The notes under the pieces are model-generated. The model ran no database searches and was not told the origin of the DNA. It was given only the letters and a program-made list of their open reading frames with translations. Both the position numbers and the translations under genes were made by a program. This document shows positions 7,438 to 15,866 of a stretch of DNA of 64,000 nt, piece by piece. The DNA is from Microbacterium hydrocarbonoxydans. GTDB taxonomy: Bacteria > Actinomycetota > Actinomycetes > Actinomycetales > Microbacteriaceae. Location of the stretch: assembly GCF_000956475.1 (NCBI RefSeq), contig NZ_JYJB01000009.1, positions 656,958 to 720,957 of the forward strand, in the 5' to 3' direction. How positions within the stretch are numbered: the stretch's first letter is position 1; every line of letters begins with the position of its first letter.

Positions 7438-8817
7438 ATGACAGGGCAGTCATACGACGGGTTCACGCCCACCGGCACCATCGCGACCGCGGCCGATCGC
7501 CGCCGCGTCGTCTTCGCCACCGTGGTCGGCACCACCGTGGAGTGGTACGACTTCTTCATCTACGCCACGGCCGTCGGGCTGGTGTTCGGGCAGCTGTTCT
7601 TCGAGCCGCTCGGCGCGAACAGCGGGCTGATCGCGTTCGCGACGGTCGGAGTCAGCTTCCTGTTCCGGCCTCTCGGGGCGTTCCTGGCCGGCCATTTCGG
7701 CGACAAGCTCGGGCGCAAGACCGTGCTCATGTGGACGCTGATCCTGATGGGCGCCGCGACGGCGCTCATCGGCGTGCTTCCCACGTATCAGGCGATCGGG
7801 ATCGCAGCCCCGATCCTGCTCGTGCTGCTGCGCATCATCCAGGGGATCTCCGCCGGTGGCGAGTGGGGCGGTGCGGTGCTGATGGCCGTCGAGCACGCGC
7901 CCAAGACCCGGCGCGGGGTCTTCGGTGCCTCGCCGCAGATCGGCGTTCCGCTCGGGCTGCTGCTCGCCTCGGGTGTGATGGCGCTGATGACCGTGATCGC
8001 ACCGGGTGATCAGTTCATGTCCTGGGGCTGGCGCGTCCCGTTCCTGCTCAGCGTGGTGCTGATCCTCGTCGGGTACTACGTCCGCCGCAAGGTCGAGGAG
8101 AGCCCGGTCTTCCAGGAGCTGGCCGAGCGCAAGGAGAAGGCGCGGATGCCGATCGTGCAACTGTTCGCCAAGCACGCCCTGCTCGTGATCATCGCCGCCC
8201 TCGTGTTCGCGGGCAACAACGCCGTCGGCTACATGACCACCGGCGGCTACATCCAGGGCTACGCCACGAACCCGGAAGGGCCGATCGGGCTCGAGCGCGG
8301 CCCGGTGCTCTGGGCGGTCGCGGGCTCGGCGGTGACCTGGCTGATCTCGACGCTGTTCGCAGGGTGGATCTCCGACCGGATCGGGCGCCGCACGACCTAC
8401 GTCATCGGATGGATCCTGCAGCTCGGTGGAGTGTTCGCGCTGTTCCCGCTCGTGAACACGGGGTCTATCGGCCTGCTGTTCGCGGGACTCGCCATTCTGA
8501 CGATCGGGCTCGGCTTCACCTACGGGCCGCAGGCGGCCCTGTACGCCGAACTGTTCCCGGCGAGCATCCGCTTCTCCGGTGTCTCGATCTCCTACGCGAT
8601 CGGCGCCATCGCCGGTGGTGCGTTCGCACCGACCATCGCGACCGCGATCGTGAGCGCCACCGGCTCGACGCAGGCGGTCACCTGGTATCTCGCCGGCATG
8701 ACGCTCATCGGCCTGATCGCCACACTGCTGCTCCGAGACCGTTCCGGCATCCCGCTCGGGCCTGATCACGAAGCCGAGCAGGCCGTGAGCCCGATCTACG
8801 GGGTCGCGAAGGCCTGA
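7438..8817 (+). CDS. MFS transporter, metabolite:H+ symporter (MHS) family
   Basis: This 459-residue integral membrane protein has about twelve hydrophobic segments and MHS-type landmarks: TVEWYDFFIYATA in TM1, GHFGDKLGRKTVL in the first cytoplasmic loop and GGEWGGAVLMAVEHAP. MHS members (ShiA, ProP, PcaT types) import organic acids by proton symport. Facing the homoprotocatechuate operon, it most likely brings in a hydroxyphenylacetate-type or other aromatic acid. The ATG is preceded at proper spacing by AAAGGA; longer in-frame reading upstream is antisense to the FAH-RraA gene and is not used. A strong hairpin follows the stop. Confidence 0.9.
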   Translation: MTGQSYDGFTPTGTIATAADRRRVVFATVVGTTVEWYDFFIYATAVGLVFGQLFFEPLGANSGLIAFATVGVSFLFRPLGAFLAGHFGDKLGRKTVLMWTLILMGAATALIGVLPTYQAIGIAAPILLVLLRIIQGISAGGEWGGAVLMAVEHAPKTRRGVFGASPQIGVPLGLLLASGVMALMTVIAPGDQFMSWGWRVPFLLSVVLILVGYYVRRKVEESPVFQELAERKEKARMPIVQLFAKHALLVIIAALVFAGNNAVGYMTTGGYIQGYATNPEGPIGLERGPVLWAVAGSAVTWLISTLFAGWISDRIGRRTTYVIGWILQLGGVFALFPLVNTGSIGLLFAGLAILTIGLGFTYGPQAALYAELFPASIRFSGVSISYAIGAIAGGAFAPTIATAIVSATGSTQAVTWYLAGMTLIGLIATLLLRDRSGIPLGPDHEAEQAVSPIYGVAKA

Positions 8818-8827
8818 GCCGAGGAGA

Positions 8828-8864
8828 GGTCGTCCGGGCGCGCAGGATGCGCGTCCGGACGACC
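8828..8864. terminator. transcription terminator-like hairpin after the transporter gene
   Basis: A 16-base stem (left arm 8828-8843, right arm 8849-8864, one G-U pair) closes on the loop AGGAT eleven bases after the stop codon. No T-tract follows, as is common in high-GC actinobacteria. The rest of 8865-9073 shows no gene. Confidence 0.7.
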
Positions 8865-9073
8865 ACCCTCACGAGGCGCGCTTCGGGAACAGTCACCCGA
8901 TGCGCGCTTTGTCGGGAGGTTTCGCGTTCGTCGGTCCGATCCGGCGCGACACGCCGGGATGTCACGCGTCGCTCCCGACGGAACGACTGTGGCATGCGTG
9001 ATGTGCGGCGGCGCCACTCGGGCAGAAGGCGTTCGCCACGGACGACCGCGTGCCCGATCACGGGCTGACCTGA

Positions 9074-9778
9074 TCAGCCCTCGAACGCCTCGCGGATCGT
9101 CATCGCCGAGCGCTGCAGACGTTCGGCGATCTCGGTATCGGCGATGCTCGTGGCCACATGCACCACCGCGATCGCCGCCGGGCGCTGGCCGCGCAATGCG
9201 AGGGGTACGGCCACTGACTGCAGGGTGGGGATGACCTCGTCATGGCTCGTCGTGAAGCCGCTGGTCTGCGCGGCGGCCACTTCCTCATGAAGACCGGCGG
9301 GGGCATCTGCCGGCCAGTCGGCAGGACGCAGCTGGGCGAGGATCGCCTTGCCAGGGGCCCCGACGGTGACCGGATGTCGGGCGCCGGGGCGCTGCGCCAC
9401 ACTCGCGACCGCATGGCGCGGCTCGATGCTCGCGAGGGTGATGCAGTCGTCGCCGTCGAGCACGGCGAGGAAGCATGTCATGCCCAGGTCGTTCGCGACC
9501 GCTGTGAGCTCGGGCAGGGCCTCGGCCTGGAGGTCGTGCGCGACACCCGCGGCGAGGGCCGCCATGCGTGCGCCGAGCGAGACCGCGCCCGAGCCGTCGC
9601 GGCTGACCAGGCGGTGATCCTCAAGCGTTCGGAGCAGACGATAGGCGATCGAGCGGTGCACGCCCAGGCGTGCCGCGATCTCATCGATCGTGAGGGGAGA
9701 GCGGGCGTCGGCGAGCTCTTCGAGGATGCGGATGCCGCGGCTGAGCGTCTGCGAGGCGGGAGTTGTTGTCTCGGGCAT
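9074..9778 (-). CDS. IclR-family transcriptional regulator
   Basis: The 234-residue protein has an N-terminal winged helix (LTIDEIAARLGVHRSIAYRLLRTLE, about residues 29 to 53) and a C-terminal effector domain with the IclR pattern GAPGKAILAQL near residue 142. It is transcribed away from the flavoprotein hydroxylase gene. The shared gap contains two tandem copies of the palindrome TGTTC-N7-GAACA, so it very likely regulates the hydroxylase and itself. The effector is presumably the hydroxylated aromatic acid or a product, which is inference from context. Confidence 0.9.
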   Translation of the reverse strand: MPETTTPASQTLSRGIRILEELADARSPLTIDEIAARLGVHRSIAYRLLRTLEDHRLVSRDGSGAVSLGARMAALAAGVAHDLQAEALPELTAVANDLGMTCFLAVLDGDDCITLASIEPRHAVASVAQRPGARHPVTVGAPGKAILAQLRPADWPADAPAGLHEEVAAAQTSGFTTSHDEVIPTLQSVAVPLALRGQRPAAIAVVHVATSIADTEIAERLQRSAMTIREAFEG

Positions 9779-9817
9779 GCGGATTCCTTGCGCGGGGCGG
9801 CGGCAGTCTCTAGGCTG

Positions 9818-9854
9818 TGTTCAATAGTAGAACAGTCTGTTCGAATATAGAACA
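9818..9854. promoter_or_regulatory. two tandem TGTTC-N7-GAACA operators
   Basis: Two exact 17-base palindromes occur, 9818-9834 and 9838-9854, with centres 20 bases apart, so both lie on the same face of the helix. They sit in an AT-rich patch between the divergent IclR gene and the hydroxylase gene, about 40 to 90 bases from each start. They are the obvious binding sites for the adjacent IclR protein. Confidence 0.85.
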
Positions 9855-9907
9855 ATGAATTCTGAATGGCAAGACCCGACAGCGACGTCTGGAAGGAATC
9901 GACGACG

Positions 9908-11755
9908 ATGCAGTTCCACCACCACGGTTATGTCTCCGGTGATCCCCGCATCCTGCCCGCGGGCATCTCCGATCGCCCTGCCGACCTGCCCGAAGAGGTC
10001 GACGTGCTCATCGTGGGGTCCGGGCCTGCCGGCATGCTGCTCGCCGCCCAGATGTCGCAGTACCCGGACGTCACCACGCGCATCATCGAGAAGCGCGAGG
10101 GGCGACTCGTCCTGGGGCAGGCCGACGGCATCCAGCCGCGCAGCGTCGAGACGTTTCAGGCGTTCGGCTTCGCCGAGCGGATCATGGCTGAGGCGTACAA
10201 CATCGGCTGGATGAACTTCTGGGGTCCGGATCCCGAGAAGCCCGACGAGATCGTGCGCACCGCGCGCACCGCCGACTACGCCTACGACATCTGCGAATTC
10301 CCGCACCTGATCGTGAACCAGGCACGGGTTCTCGACTACTTCGCCGAGGCTGCCGCCGACGGGCCGGGACGGATCGTCCCCGACTACGGCGTCGAATTCC
10401 TCGGGCTGACGGTGCACGACGAAGGGGAGTACCCGGTCGAGGTCACCATCCTTCAGGGCGGCAGGGAGCGGGCGATCCGCGCCAAGTACGTCGTCGGCTG
10501 CGACGGCGCGCGCAGCGGCGTCCGTCAGGCGATCGGCCGCACGCACGTCGGCGCCAGCGCCGCGCACGCCTGGGGCGTCATGGACGTACTGGTGAACACC
10601 GACTTCCCGGATTGGCGCACGAAGTGCGCGATCAACTCGGCGGCGGGGAACATCCTGCACATCCCGCGCGAGGGCGGCTATCTCAGCCGGATGTACATCG
10701 ACCTCGGCGAGGTCGCCGCGGATGACGACCACAGGGTGCGTCAGACTCCGGTCGAGGGGATCATCCGCAAGGCGAACGCGATCCTGCATCCGTACTCGCT
10801 CGATGTGAAGCAGGTCGCCTGGCACAGCGTCTACGAGGTCGGTCACCGCGTGACCGACGGGTTCGACGACGCCACCGGCACCGATCGCAATCCGCGGGTC
10901 TTCCTCACAGGAGACGCCTGTCACACGCACAGCGCCAAGGCCGGGCAGGGCATGAACGTGTCGATGCAAGACGGCTTCAACCTGGGCTGGAAGCTCGGAT
11001 CGGTACTGACCGGCCGCGCTCCGGAGTCGCTCCTGGCGACCTACGGTGCCGAGCGCCGCCCGGTCGCGCAGCAGCTCATCGACTTCGACCGCGAATGGTC
11101 GAGCCTGATGGCGCGCAAGCCCGAGGAGATCTCCGATCCCAACGAGCTGGCCACCTTCTATCTCGGCACGGCCGAGTTCCCGTCCGGTTTCATGACGCAG
11201 TACACCGCGTCCATGATCACCGGCACCGATGCGCACCAGGCGCTCGCCCTGGGCTTCCCGCTCGGCAAGAGGTTCAAGTCGGCCGAGGTCGTGCGGGTCG
11301 GCGACGGCAACGCGATCCACCTGGGACACCACGCCAGGGCCGACGGGCGGTGGCGTGTGTACGCCTTCGGCGACCGCGACGGCTCGGCGCTGAATACATG
11401 GGCGGATGCCGCGGCCCCCGTGTTCGCGCGGTTCACCCCGGCCGACGGAGATGCCGACGCGGTTTTCGATGTGAAGGCGGTGTACCAGCAGCCGTTCGAG
11501 GAGCTGGAGGTCACTTCGGCGCCTGCGCTGTTCCAGCCGAAGACGGGGCCACTCGGGCTCACGGACTGGGAGAAGGTCTACGCGGCCGGCCCGTCGAAGT
11601 GGACCGAGACCGACATCTTCGAGGCGCGAGAGCTGTCGCGCGACGGCGTCGCCATCGTCGTGCGACCGGACCAGTACGTGGCGGCGATCCTGCCGCTGGA
11701 CGCTGTGGGCGAGCTGGAGGCGTTCCTGGAAGGGGCGTTCCTGCCCGCGACCTGA
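9908..11755 (+). CDS. FAD-dependent aromatic hydroxylase, 3-hydroxybenzoate 4-monooxygenase-like
   Basis: This 615-residue class A flavoprotein monooxygenase has the FAD-binding GxGxxG (VDVLIVGSGPAGMLLA), the DG motif (VVGCDGARSGVRQAIG) and the GD motif (RVFLTGDACHTHSAKAGQG). A C-terminal thioredoxin-like domain, typical of phenol hydroxylase and MobA, ends near VRPDQYVAAILPL. Length and C-terminal domain resemble Comamonas 3-hydroxybenzoate 4-hydroxylase (639 residues), which makes protocatechuate. Phenol 2-monooxygenase-type activity on another hydroxyaromatic acid is possible. I start at MQFHHHGY because GGAAGGAA precedes it; an ATG fourteen codons upstream lacks a site. Regulation by the facing IclR is likely. 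Confidence 0.82.
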   Translation: MQFHHHGYVSGDPRILPAGISDRPADLPEEVDVLIVGSGPAGMLLAAQMSQYPDVTTRIIEKREGRLVLGQADGIQPRSVETFQAFGFAERIMAEAYNIGWMNFWGPDPEKPDEIVRTARTADYAYDICEFPHLIVNQARVLDYFAEAAADGPGRIVPDYGVEFLGLTVHDEGEYPVEVTILQGGRERAIRAKYVVGCDGARSGVRQAIGRTHVGASAAHAWGVMDVLVNTDFPDWRTKCAINSAAGNILHIPREGGYLSRMYIDLGEVAADDDHRVRQTPVEGIIRKANAILHPYSLDVKQVAWHSVYEVGHRVTDGFDDATGTDRNPRVFLTGDACHTHSAKAGQGMNVSMQDGFNLGWKLGSVLTGRAPESLLATYGAERRPVAQQLIDFDREWSSLMARKPEEISDPNELATFYLGTAEFPSGFMTQYTASMITGTDAHQALALGFPLGKRFKSAEVVRVGDGNAIHLGHHARADGRWRVYAFGDRDGSALNTWADAAAPVFARFTPADGDADAVFDVKAVYQQPFEELEVTSAPALFQPKTGPLGLTDWEKVYAAGPSKWTETDIFEARELSRDGVAIVVRPDQYVAAILPLDAVGELEAFLEGAFLPAT

Positions 11756-11770
11756 GCCGCCCGCTCGTCA

Positions 11771-11782
11771 TGACATATGTCA
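11771..11782. promoter_or_regulatory. perfect palindrome TGACATATGTCA upstream of ABC/two-component operon
   Basis: This 12-base perfect palindrome lies about 60 bases before the ABC ATPase start, in a short gap. A partial second copy (ACGTGACA) follows near 11792. It is a candidate binding site for the NarL-type response regulator encoded at the end of the same operon; no binding data can be inferred. Confidence 0.5.
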
Positions 11783-11841
11783 CGCTGAAGACGTGACAGC
11801 GCCGGACAGCGCCGAGAGCGTCCGCTCACGATGCTGGAACC

Positions 11842-12765
11842 ATGAACACCACAGGCGCAGCATCCGCTGCCATCGAACTCACCGACGTGCGACGCCATTT
11901 CGGAGCGGGAGACCGTCGGGTCCAGGCCGTCGACGGCGTCACCCTCCGCATAGAGCGCGGCGAGGTCGTCGCCCTCCTGGGACCGAACGGCGCGGGCAAG
12001 ACGACCACTCTCGACATGCTTCTCGGGCTCACGCGGCCGAGCGCGGGCACCGTCTCCGTGCTGGGAGCCGCCCCTGAGCGAGCGGCCAGCTCCGGAACGA
12101 TCGCGGCGGTGCTCCAGACGGGCGGCCTGCTGGGCGATCTCACCGTGCTCGAGACCGTCGAGCTCATCGCGTCGCTGTACGGGCGGCCGGCGCTCGGCCG
12201 GGTTCCCGAGGCGATGGCGCGAGCCGACCTCGCACACCTCGCCAAGCGCAGGGTGTCGAAGTGCTCTGGAGGCGAGCAGCAGCGGATCAAGTTCGCGCTC
12301 GCGCTGGTTCCCGACCCCGACATCCTCGTCCTCGACGAGCCCACCGCCGGCATGGACGTCACGGCTCGGCGGCATTTCTGGGACGTGATGCGGGCCGATG
12401 CGGATGCCGGTCGCACGATCGTCTTCGCGACGCACTACCTGGAAGAGGCCGAGCAGTTCGCCCGGCGCACCGTGGTCATGCACCGCGGCACGATCGTCGC
12501 CGACGCCCCCACGGCCAGACTCCGCGCGAGCCTCGGCGAGCGCACGGTCGCGGCGACGCTGCCCACCGCGGATCGTGATTCGATCGTGGCCCGGGTGGCG
12601 GCGATCACAGGGGTGATCGGCATCCGCCTCGACGCAGACCGGCTCAGCCTGCGGGCCGCCGATTCCGACGCGGCCGCACGCGCCCTGCTCGAGGTCGGCG
12701 CTCGCGATCTCGAGATCGCCGCCCCCACGCTCGAAACCGCCTTCACCGCTCTCACGGAGGACTGA
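11842..12765 (+). CDS. ABC transporter ATP-binding protein
   Basis: This 307-residue ATPase has Walker A (LLGPNGAGKTT, residues about 47 to 57), Q-loop (AVLQTGGLL), signature CSGGEQQR in place of the usual LSGGQ, Walker B (ILVLDEPTAGMD) and the switch His (FATHYLEE). The C-terminal 80 residues are the regulatory extension seen in DrrA/CcmA-type exporters. It precedes the permease by three bases and is followed by a sensor kinase and regulator, the usual arrangement for an exporter linked to membrane stress or drug efflux. The transported compound is unknown. Confidence 0.9.
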   Translation: MNTTGAASAAIELTDVRRHFGAGDRRVQAVDGVTLRIERGEVVALLGPNGAGKTTTLDMLLGLTRPSAGTVSVLGAAPERAASSGTIAAVLQTGGLLGDLTVLETVELIASLYGRPALGRVPEAMARADLAHLAKRRVSKCSGGEQQRIKFALALVPDPDILVLDEPTAGMDVTARRHFWDVMRADADAGRTIVFATHYLEEAEQFARRTVVMHRGTIVADAPTARLRASLGERTVAATLPTADRDSIVARVAAITGVIGIRLDADRLSLRAADSDAAARALLEVGARDLEIAAPTLETAFTALTED

Positions 12766-12768
12766 CCC

Positions 12769-13524
12769 ATGATCTTCTCACCCACCATGCTGCGCATCGA
12801 GGCGGTCCGCCAGCTGCGCAATCCCTACACGCTGGCCTTCACGATCGCGATGCCGATCGCGATGTACCTGCTGTTCGGGGCGAGCATGAGCTACGGACGC
12901 CTCTCGGCCGGCCACGGCAACGTGTCCTTCTACGTGATGACCTCGATGGCCGCCTACGGCACCGCGGTCGCGATGAGCTCGCTGACCTCGCTCGCCGCGA
13001 CCGAGGTGAAGCAGGGGTGGGGTCGCCAGCTCGCGATGTCGCCGCTCACCACGGGCGGGTACGCCCTCACGAAACTCCTCACCGCCGTCGCCTATGCGGC
13101 GCTGTCCGTGCTCGGCGTGTTCATCGCGGGGATGCTGACCGGTGCCGAAGCGGATGAAGCCTGGCGGTGGGTCGCAACCGGCGGGATCATCCTCGGCATC
13201 GGCCTGATCTACGGACTGTGGGGGCTCGGGGTCGGGCTGTTCTTCGGGGGCGACTCGGGCACCGCACTCGCTTCGATCTCGATGACGTTCTTCGCGTTCT
13301 TCGGCAACGTGTTCATGCCTCTCGACGGCGTCATGCTCGACATCGCCCGCTTCACGCCGCTGTACGGCTTCGTGGCGCTGAGCAGGTGGCCGCTCACCGA
13401 AGGTCAGCTCACCACGGGGCAGGTGGACGATCTGGGGATGCTGCTGCTCAACGTCGCCGTCTGGGTCGTGCTGTTCTCTGCTCTTGTCGTCGCGGGCGTC
13501 CGGCGCTCGCGCGCACGTCAGTAG
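12769..13524 (+). CDS. ABC-2 type transporter permease
   Basis: The 251-residue protein has six predicted membrane segments and starts three bases after the ATPase gene. The N-terminal cytoplasmic stretch (MLRIEAVRQLRNPYTLAFTIAMPIAMYLLFG) and the GWGRQLAMSPLTTGGYALTKLL loop are typical of ABC-2 permeases of the DrrB/YfiM kind. It presumably dimerises and pairs with the upstream ATPase for export. The substrate is not known. Confidence 0.88.
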   Translation: MIFSPTMLRIEAVRQLRNPYTLAFTIAMPIAMYLLFGASMSYGRLSAGHGNVSFYVMTSMAAYGTAVAMSSLTSLAATEVKQGWGRQLAMSPLTTGGYALTKLLTAVAYAALSVLGVFIAGMLTGAEADEAWRWVATGGIILGIGLIYGLWGLGVGLFFGGDSGTALASISMTFFAFFGNVFMPLDGVMLDIARFTPLYGFVALSRWPLTEGQLTTGQVDDLGMLLLNVAVWVVLFSALVVAGVRRSRARQ

Positions 13525-13533
13525 GTTGGACGC

Positions 13534-14691
13534 ATGACCGATCATCGCAGCGACGCAGCCGCCTTCGCGGCGGCCGGAGCGCCTCCGGCCGCCTGGTCGG
13601 CGCCCGGCACGCGTTCGGATCGACCCAAGGACCCGTGGTCGCGGTTCGGGTGGCTGATGGCCGTGATCTGGCTGGTGTTCCTGATCTATCCCGTGCTCAC
13701 TCTGATCGGCTCCGAGGCGGCCCTGCCCTGGGTGGTCGTCGGCTGGGTCGTCCTCGTGGCGTTCATCGTGCTGTACGTGGTGGGCTTCATGTACGGAATG
13801 CGCAACGCCGCATTCGGCGGCCCGGTGCCGCGACGGCAGTGGATCACCTTCGCTCTGCTGATCGTGTGCGCACTGCTCTCGATCCCGGCCGAGGGCGGAT
13901 CGGCGCTGAGCTTCCTGCCGTTCATCATGTCGTTCGCCTCGTACGGGCTCACACGGCTCTGGCACTGGCTCACCTTCGTCGCCTCTGCGGCCGTCACCGC
14001 TCTGTGCGTGTTCCTCCTCCCCGGCGGCCTCGACTACCTGTCGGTGCTGTCCATCGTGGTGCTGCTCGGCGTCGTGAACACCGTGTCGACCTGGCTGATC
14101 CTGCGCTCGAGCGAGGCGGACCGCCTGGGCCTCGAGCTCGCGACGAGCGAGGGACGCGAAGCCGTCGCCCGCGATGTGCACGACTTGATCGGACACTCGC
14201 TCACGGTCGTCGGGCTCAAGGCTCAGCTCGCACGGCGGCTGATGGACAGCGATCCGGAGCGCGCGAAGGCGGAGCTCTCCGACATCGAGGCGCTCACGGC
14301 CGAGGCGATCGGCGGAGTGCGCGCCACTGTTGCCGGCGCCCGAGCCACGACGCTGGTCGAGCAGCTCGCGTCGAGTCGCGACGCGCTGCGGGCGGGTGAT
14401 GTCGCTCTCACCGTCGAGGGGGCGCCCGGTGCCCTGTCCGCCGCGCAGGCGCTCACCGCCGCATGGATACTTCGCGAGGCGACGACGAACACGCTGAGGC
14501 ACGCACGGGCGAGTCGCGTCGAGGTGCGGATCGCGCCGGGACGATTCGTCATGATCGACGACGGCCCGGGACCGGGGACGCGGGAGGGCAACGGCATCCG
14601 CGGCATGCGGGAGAGGGCTGCGGCCTCCGGAGCGACCTTCGTCGTGGCTGCCGGAGAGAGCGGCGGCACTCGGGTGGAGGTGACGTGGTGA
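13534..14691 (+). CDS. sensor histidine kinase, DesK/NarX-like (HisKA_3)
   Basis: This 385-residue kinase has four to six N-terminal membrane segments and no large extracellular domain (residues about 40 to 195), which suggests it senses membrane state. The phosphoacceptor helix is EAVARDVHDLIGHSLTVVGL (His in DVHD). The ATPase domain shows REATTNTLRHA (N box), MIDDGPGPG (G1) and NGIRGMRER (G2). Its stop overlaps the response regulator start as GTGA. Together with the upstream ABC genes it forms a kinase-regulator-exporter operon like DesKR/YfiLMN units. Confidence 0.9.
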   Translation: MTDHRSDAAAFAAAGAPPAAWSAPGTRSDRPKDPWSRFGWLMAVIWLVFLIYPVLTLIGSEAALPWVVVGWVVLVAFIVLYVVGFMYGMRNAAFGGPVPRRQWITFALLIVCALLSIPAEGGSALSFLPFIMSFASYGLTRLWHWLTFVASAAVTALCVFLLPGGLDYLSVLSIVVLLGVVNTVSTWLILRSSEADRLGLELATSEGREAVARDVHDLIGHSLTVVGLKAQLARRLMDSDPERAKAELSDIEALTAEAIGGVRATVAGARATTLVEQLASSRDALRAGDVALTVEGAPGALSAAQALTAAWILREATTNTLRHARASRVEVRIAPGRFVMIDDGPGPGTREGNGIRGMRERAAASGATFVVAAGESGGTRVEVTW

Positions 14692-15302
14692 GCGACAGCA
14701 TCCGCCTGGTGATCGCCGACGATCAGGCTCTCGTTCGAGGGGCTCTCGGGGCGCTGCTCGACCTCGAGGACGATCTGGAGGTCGTCGGACTCGCCGCGGA
14801 CGGCGAGCAGGCGCTGAGCCTCGTGGAAGAGCTCGCCCCCGACCTGTGCCTGATGGACATCCAGATGCCCGGCATCGATGGCGTGGAGGCGACGCGCGCG
14901 CTCCGGACCGCCAGCCCGCGCACCCGCGTGCTGATCGTCACCACGTTCGCGCGGCCCGGTTATCTGCGATCCGCGCTGGACGCGGGCGCGAGCGGATTCA
15001 TCGTCAAGGACAGCCCCGCGGAGAAGCTGGCGGATGCCGTGCGGCGCGTGCACGCCGGCATGCGCGTGCTTGATCCCACCCTCGCCGAGGAGAGCCTGTT
15101 CGAGGGTGCGAATCCGCTCAGCGAGAGGGAACGGCAGGTGCTGCGTCTCGCCGCCGACGGTCGATCGGCAGGGGCGATCGCCGCGGAGGTGTTCCTGTCG
15201 GCCGGAACCGTGCGCAATCATCTGTCCGCCGCGATCGGCAAGACGGGAGCGGGCAACAGGGCGCAGGCGGTGCGGATCGCCGTCGACAAGGGGTGGATCT
15301 GA
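14688..15302 (+). CDS. NarL/FixJ-family response regulator
   Basis: The 204-residue regulator starts at GTG, overlapping the kinase stop by four bases; longer upstream reading belongs to another frame of the kinase. The receiver domain has the acidic pair (IADDQ, residues 9 to 13), phosphoacceptor Asp57 in CLMDIQMPG, and the conserved Lys (FIVKDSPAEKL). A LuxR-type helix-turn-helix follows (LSERERQVLRLAADGRSAGA, about residue 145 on). It probably binds the palindrome upstream of the operon and controls the ABC exporter. Confidence 0.9.
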   Translation: MSDSIRLVIADDQALVRGALGALLDLEDDLEVVGLAADGEQALSLVEELAPDLCLMDIQMPGIDGVEATRALRTASPRTRVLIVTTFARPGYLRSALDAGASGFIVKDSPAEKLADAVRRVHAGMRVLDPTLAEESLFEGANPLSERERQVLRLAADGRSAGAIAAEVFLSAGTVRNHLSAAIGKTGAGNRAQAVRIAVDKGWI

Positions 15303-15424
15303 CAGGTCGTCGGATGCGGTTCGGCGGTGGTTGCCGGGCCGCCGGCGTCGGCCGGATGCAATGTCGGAGGCCATGCGTAGGTTGATCCGCAGGCGGGAGA
15401 CGCTCGCCGTGGAGGGTGTGTGTC

Positions 15425-15814
15425 ATGACCTGGAAGATCGAACTCATCTTCATGCCGGTGACCGATGTCGACCGCTCGAAGGACTTCTATACCAAGATCG
15501 GCTTCAACCCCGACCACGACCACAGGGTGAGCGATGAGCTGCGCTTCGTGCAGATGACTCCTCCGGGGTCCGCCTGCTCGATCGCCTTCGGCACGGGGCT
15601 CGACATCCCGCTCGAGCCGGGACAGCAGAAGACGATCCAGGTGGTGGTGCCGAACGCCGACGAGGCGAAGGCGCAGCTGGAGGCGGTCGGGGTCGCGACC
15701 AAGGGCGTCGAAGACCTGGGCTGGGGTCGATTCGTGTGGTTCGACGACCCCGACGGCAACACCTGGACTCTGCAGGAGCTGCCCGACTACGCGGCAGCGA
15801 ACCAGCAGGCCTGA
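15425..15814 (+). CDS. VOC-superfamily (glyoxalase/bleomycin resistance-like) protein
   Basis: This 129-residue single VOC unit runs from WKIELIFMPVTDVDRSKDFYTKIGF to GRFVWFDDPDGNTWTLQELPDY, the classic beginning and end of a glyoxalase-fold domain. Proteins of this size form dimers; functions range from binding to small-molecule modification, and none can be assigned. The ATG is preceded by GGAGG nine bases upstream. An upstream in-frame GTG is too close to that site to be used. A hairpin follows the stop. Confidence 0.82.
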   Translation: MTWKIELIFMPVTDVDRSKDFYTKIGFNPDHDHRVSDELRFVQMTPPGSACSIAFGTGLDIPLEPGQQKTIQVVVPNADEAKAQLEAVGVATKGVEDLGWGRFVWFDDPDGNTWTLQELPDYAAANQQA

Positions 15815-15817
15815 TTC

Positions 15818-15863
15818 GTCGCGAGCGGTGCGGTCGGCTCAGCTCGGCCACATCGCTCGCGAC
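15818..15863. terminator. bidirectional terminator-like hairpin
   Basis: The arms GTCGCGAGCG (15818-15827) and CGCTCGCGAC (15854-15863) are exact reverse complements, with further partial pairing inside. It lies in the 52-base gap between two convergent genes and starts four bases after one stop and ends four bases before the other. Confidence 0.7.
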
Positions 15864-15866
15864 CTG

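Noticed and set aside
11756..11841. Short open frame continuing beyond the flavoprotein gene
   Set aside because: It lies in another frame, has no ribosome binding site and overlaps the palindromic control region.
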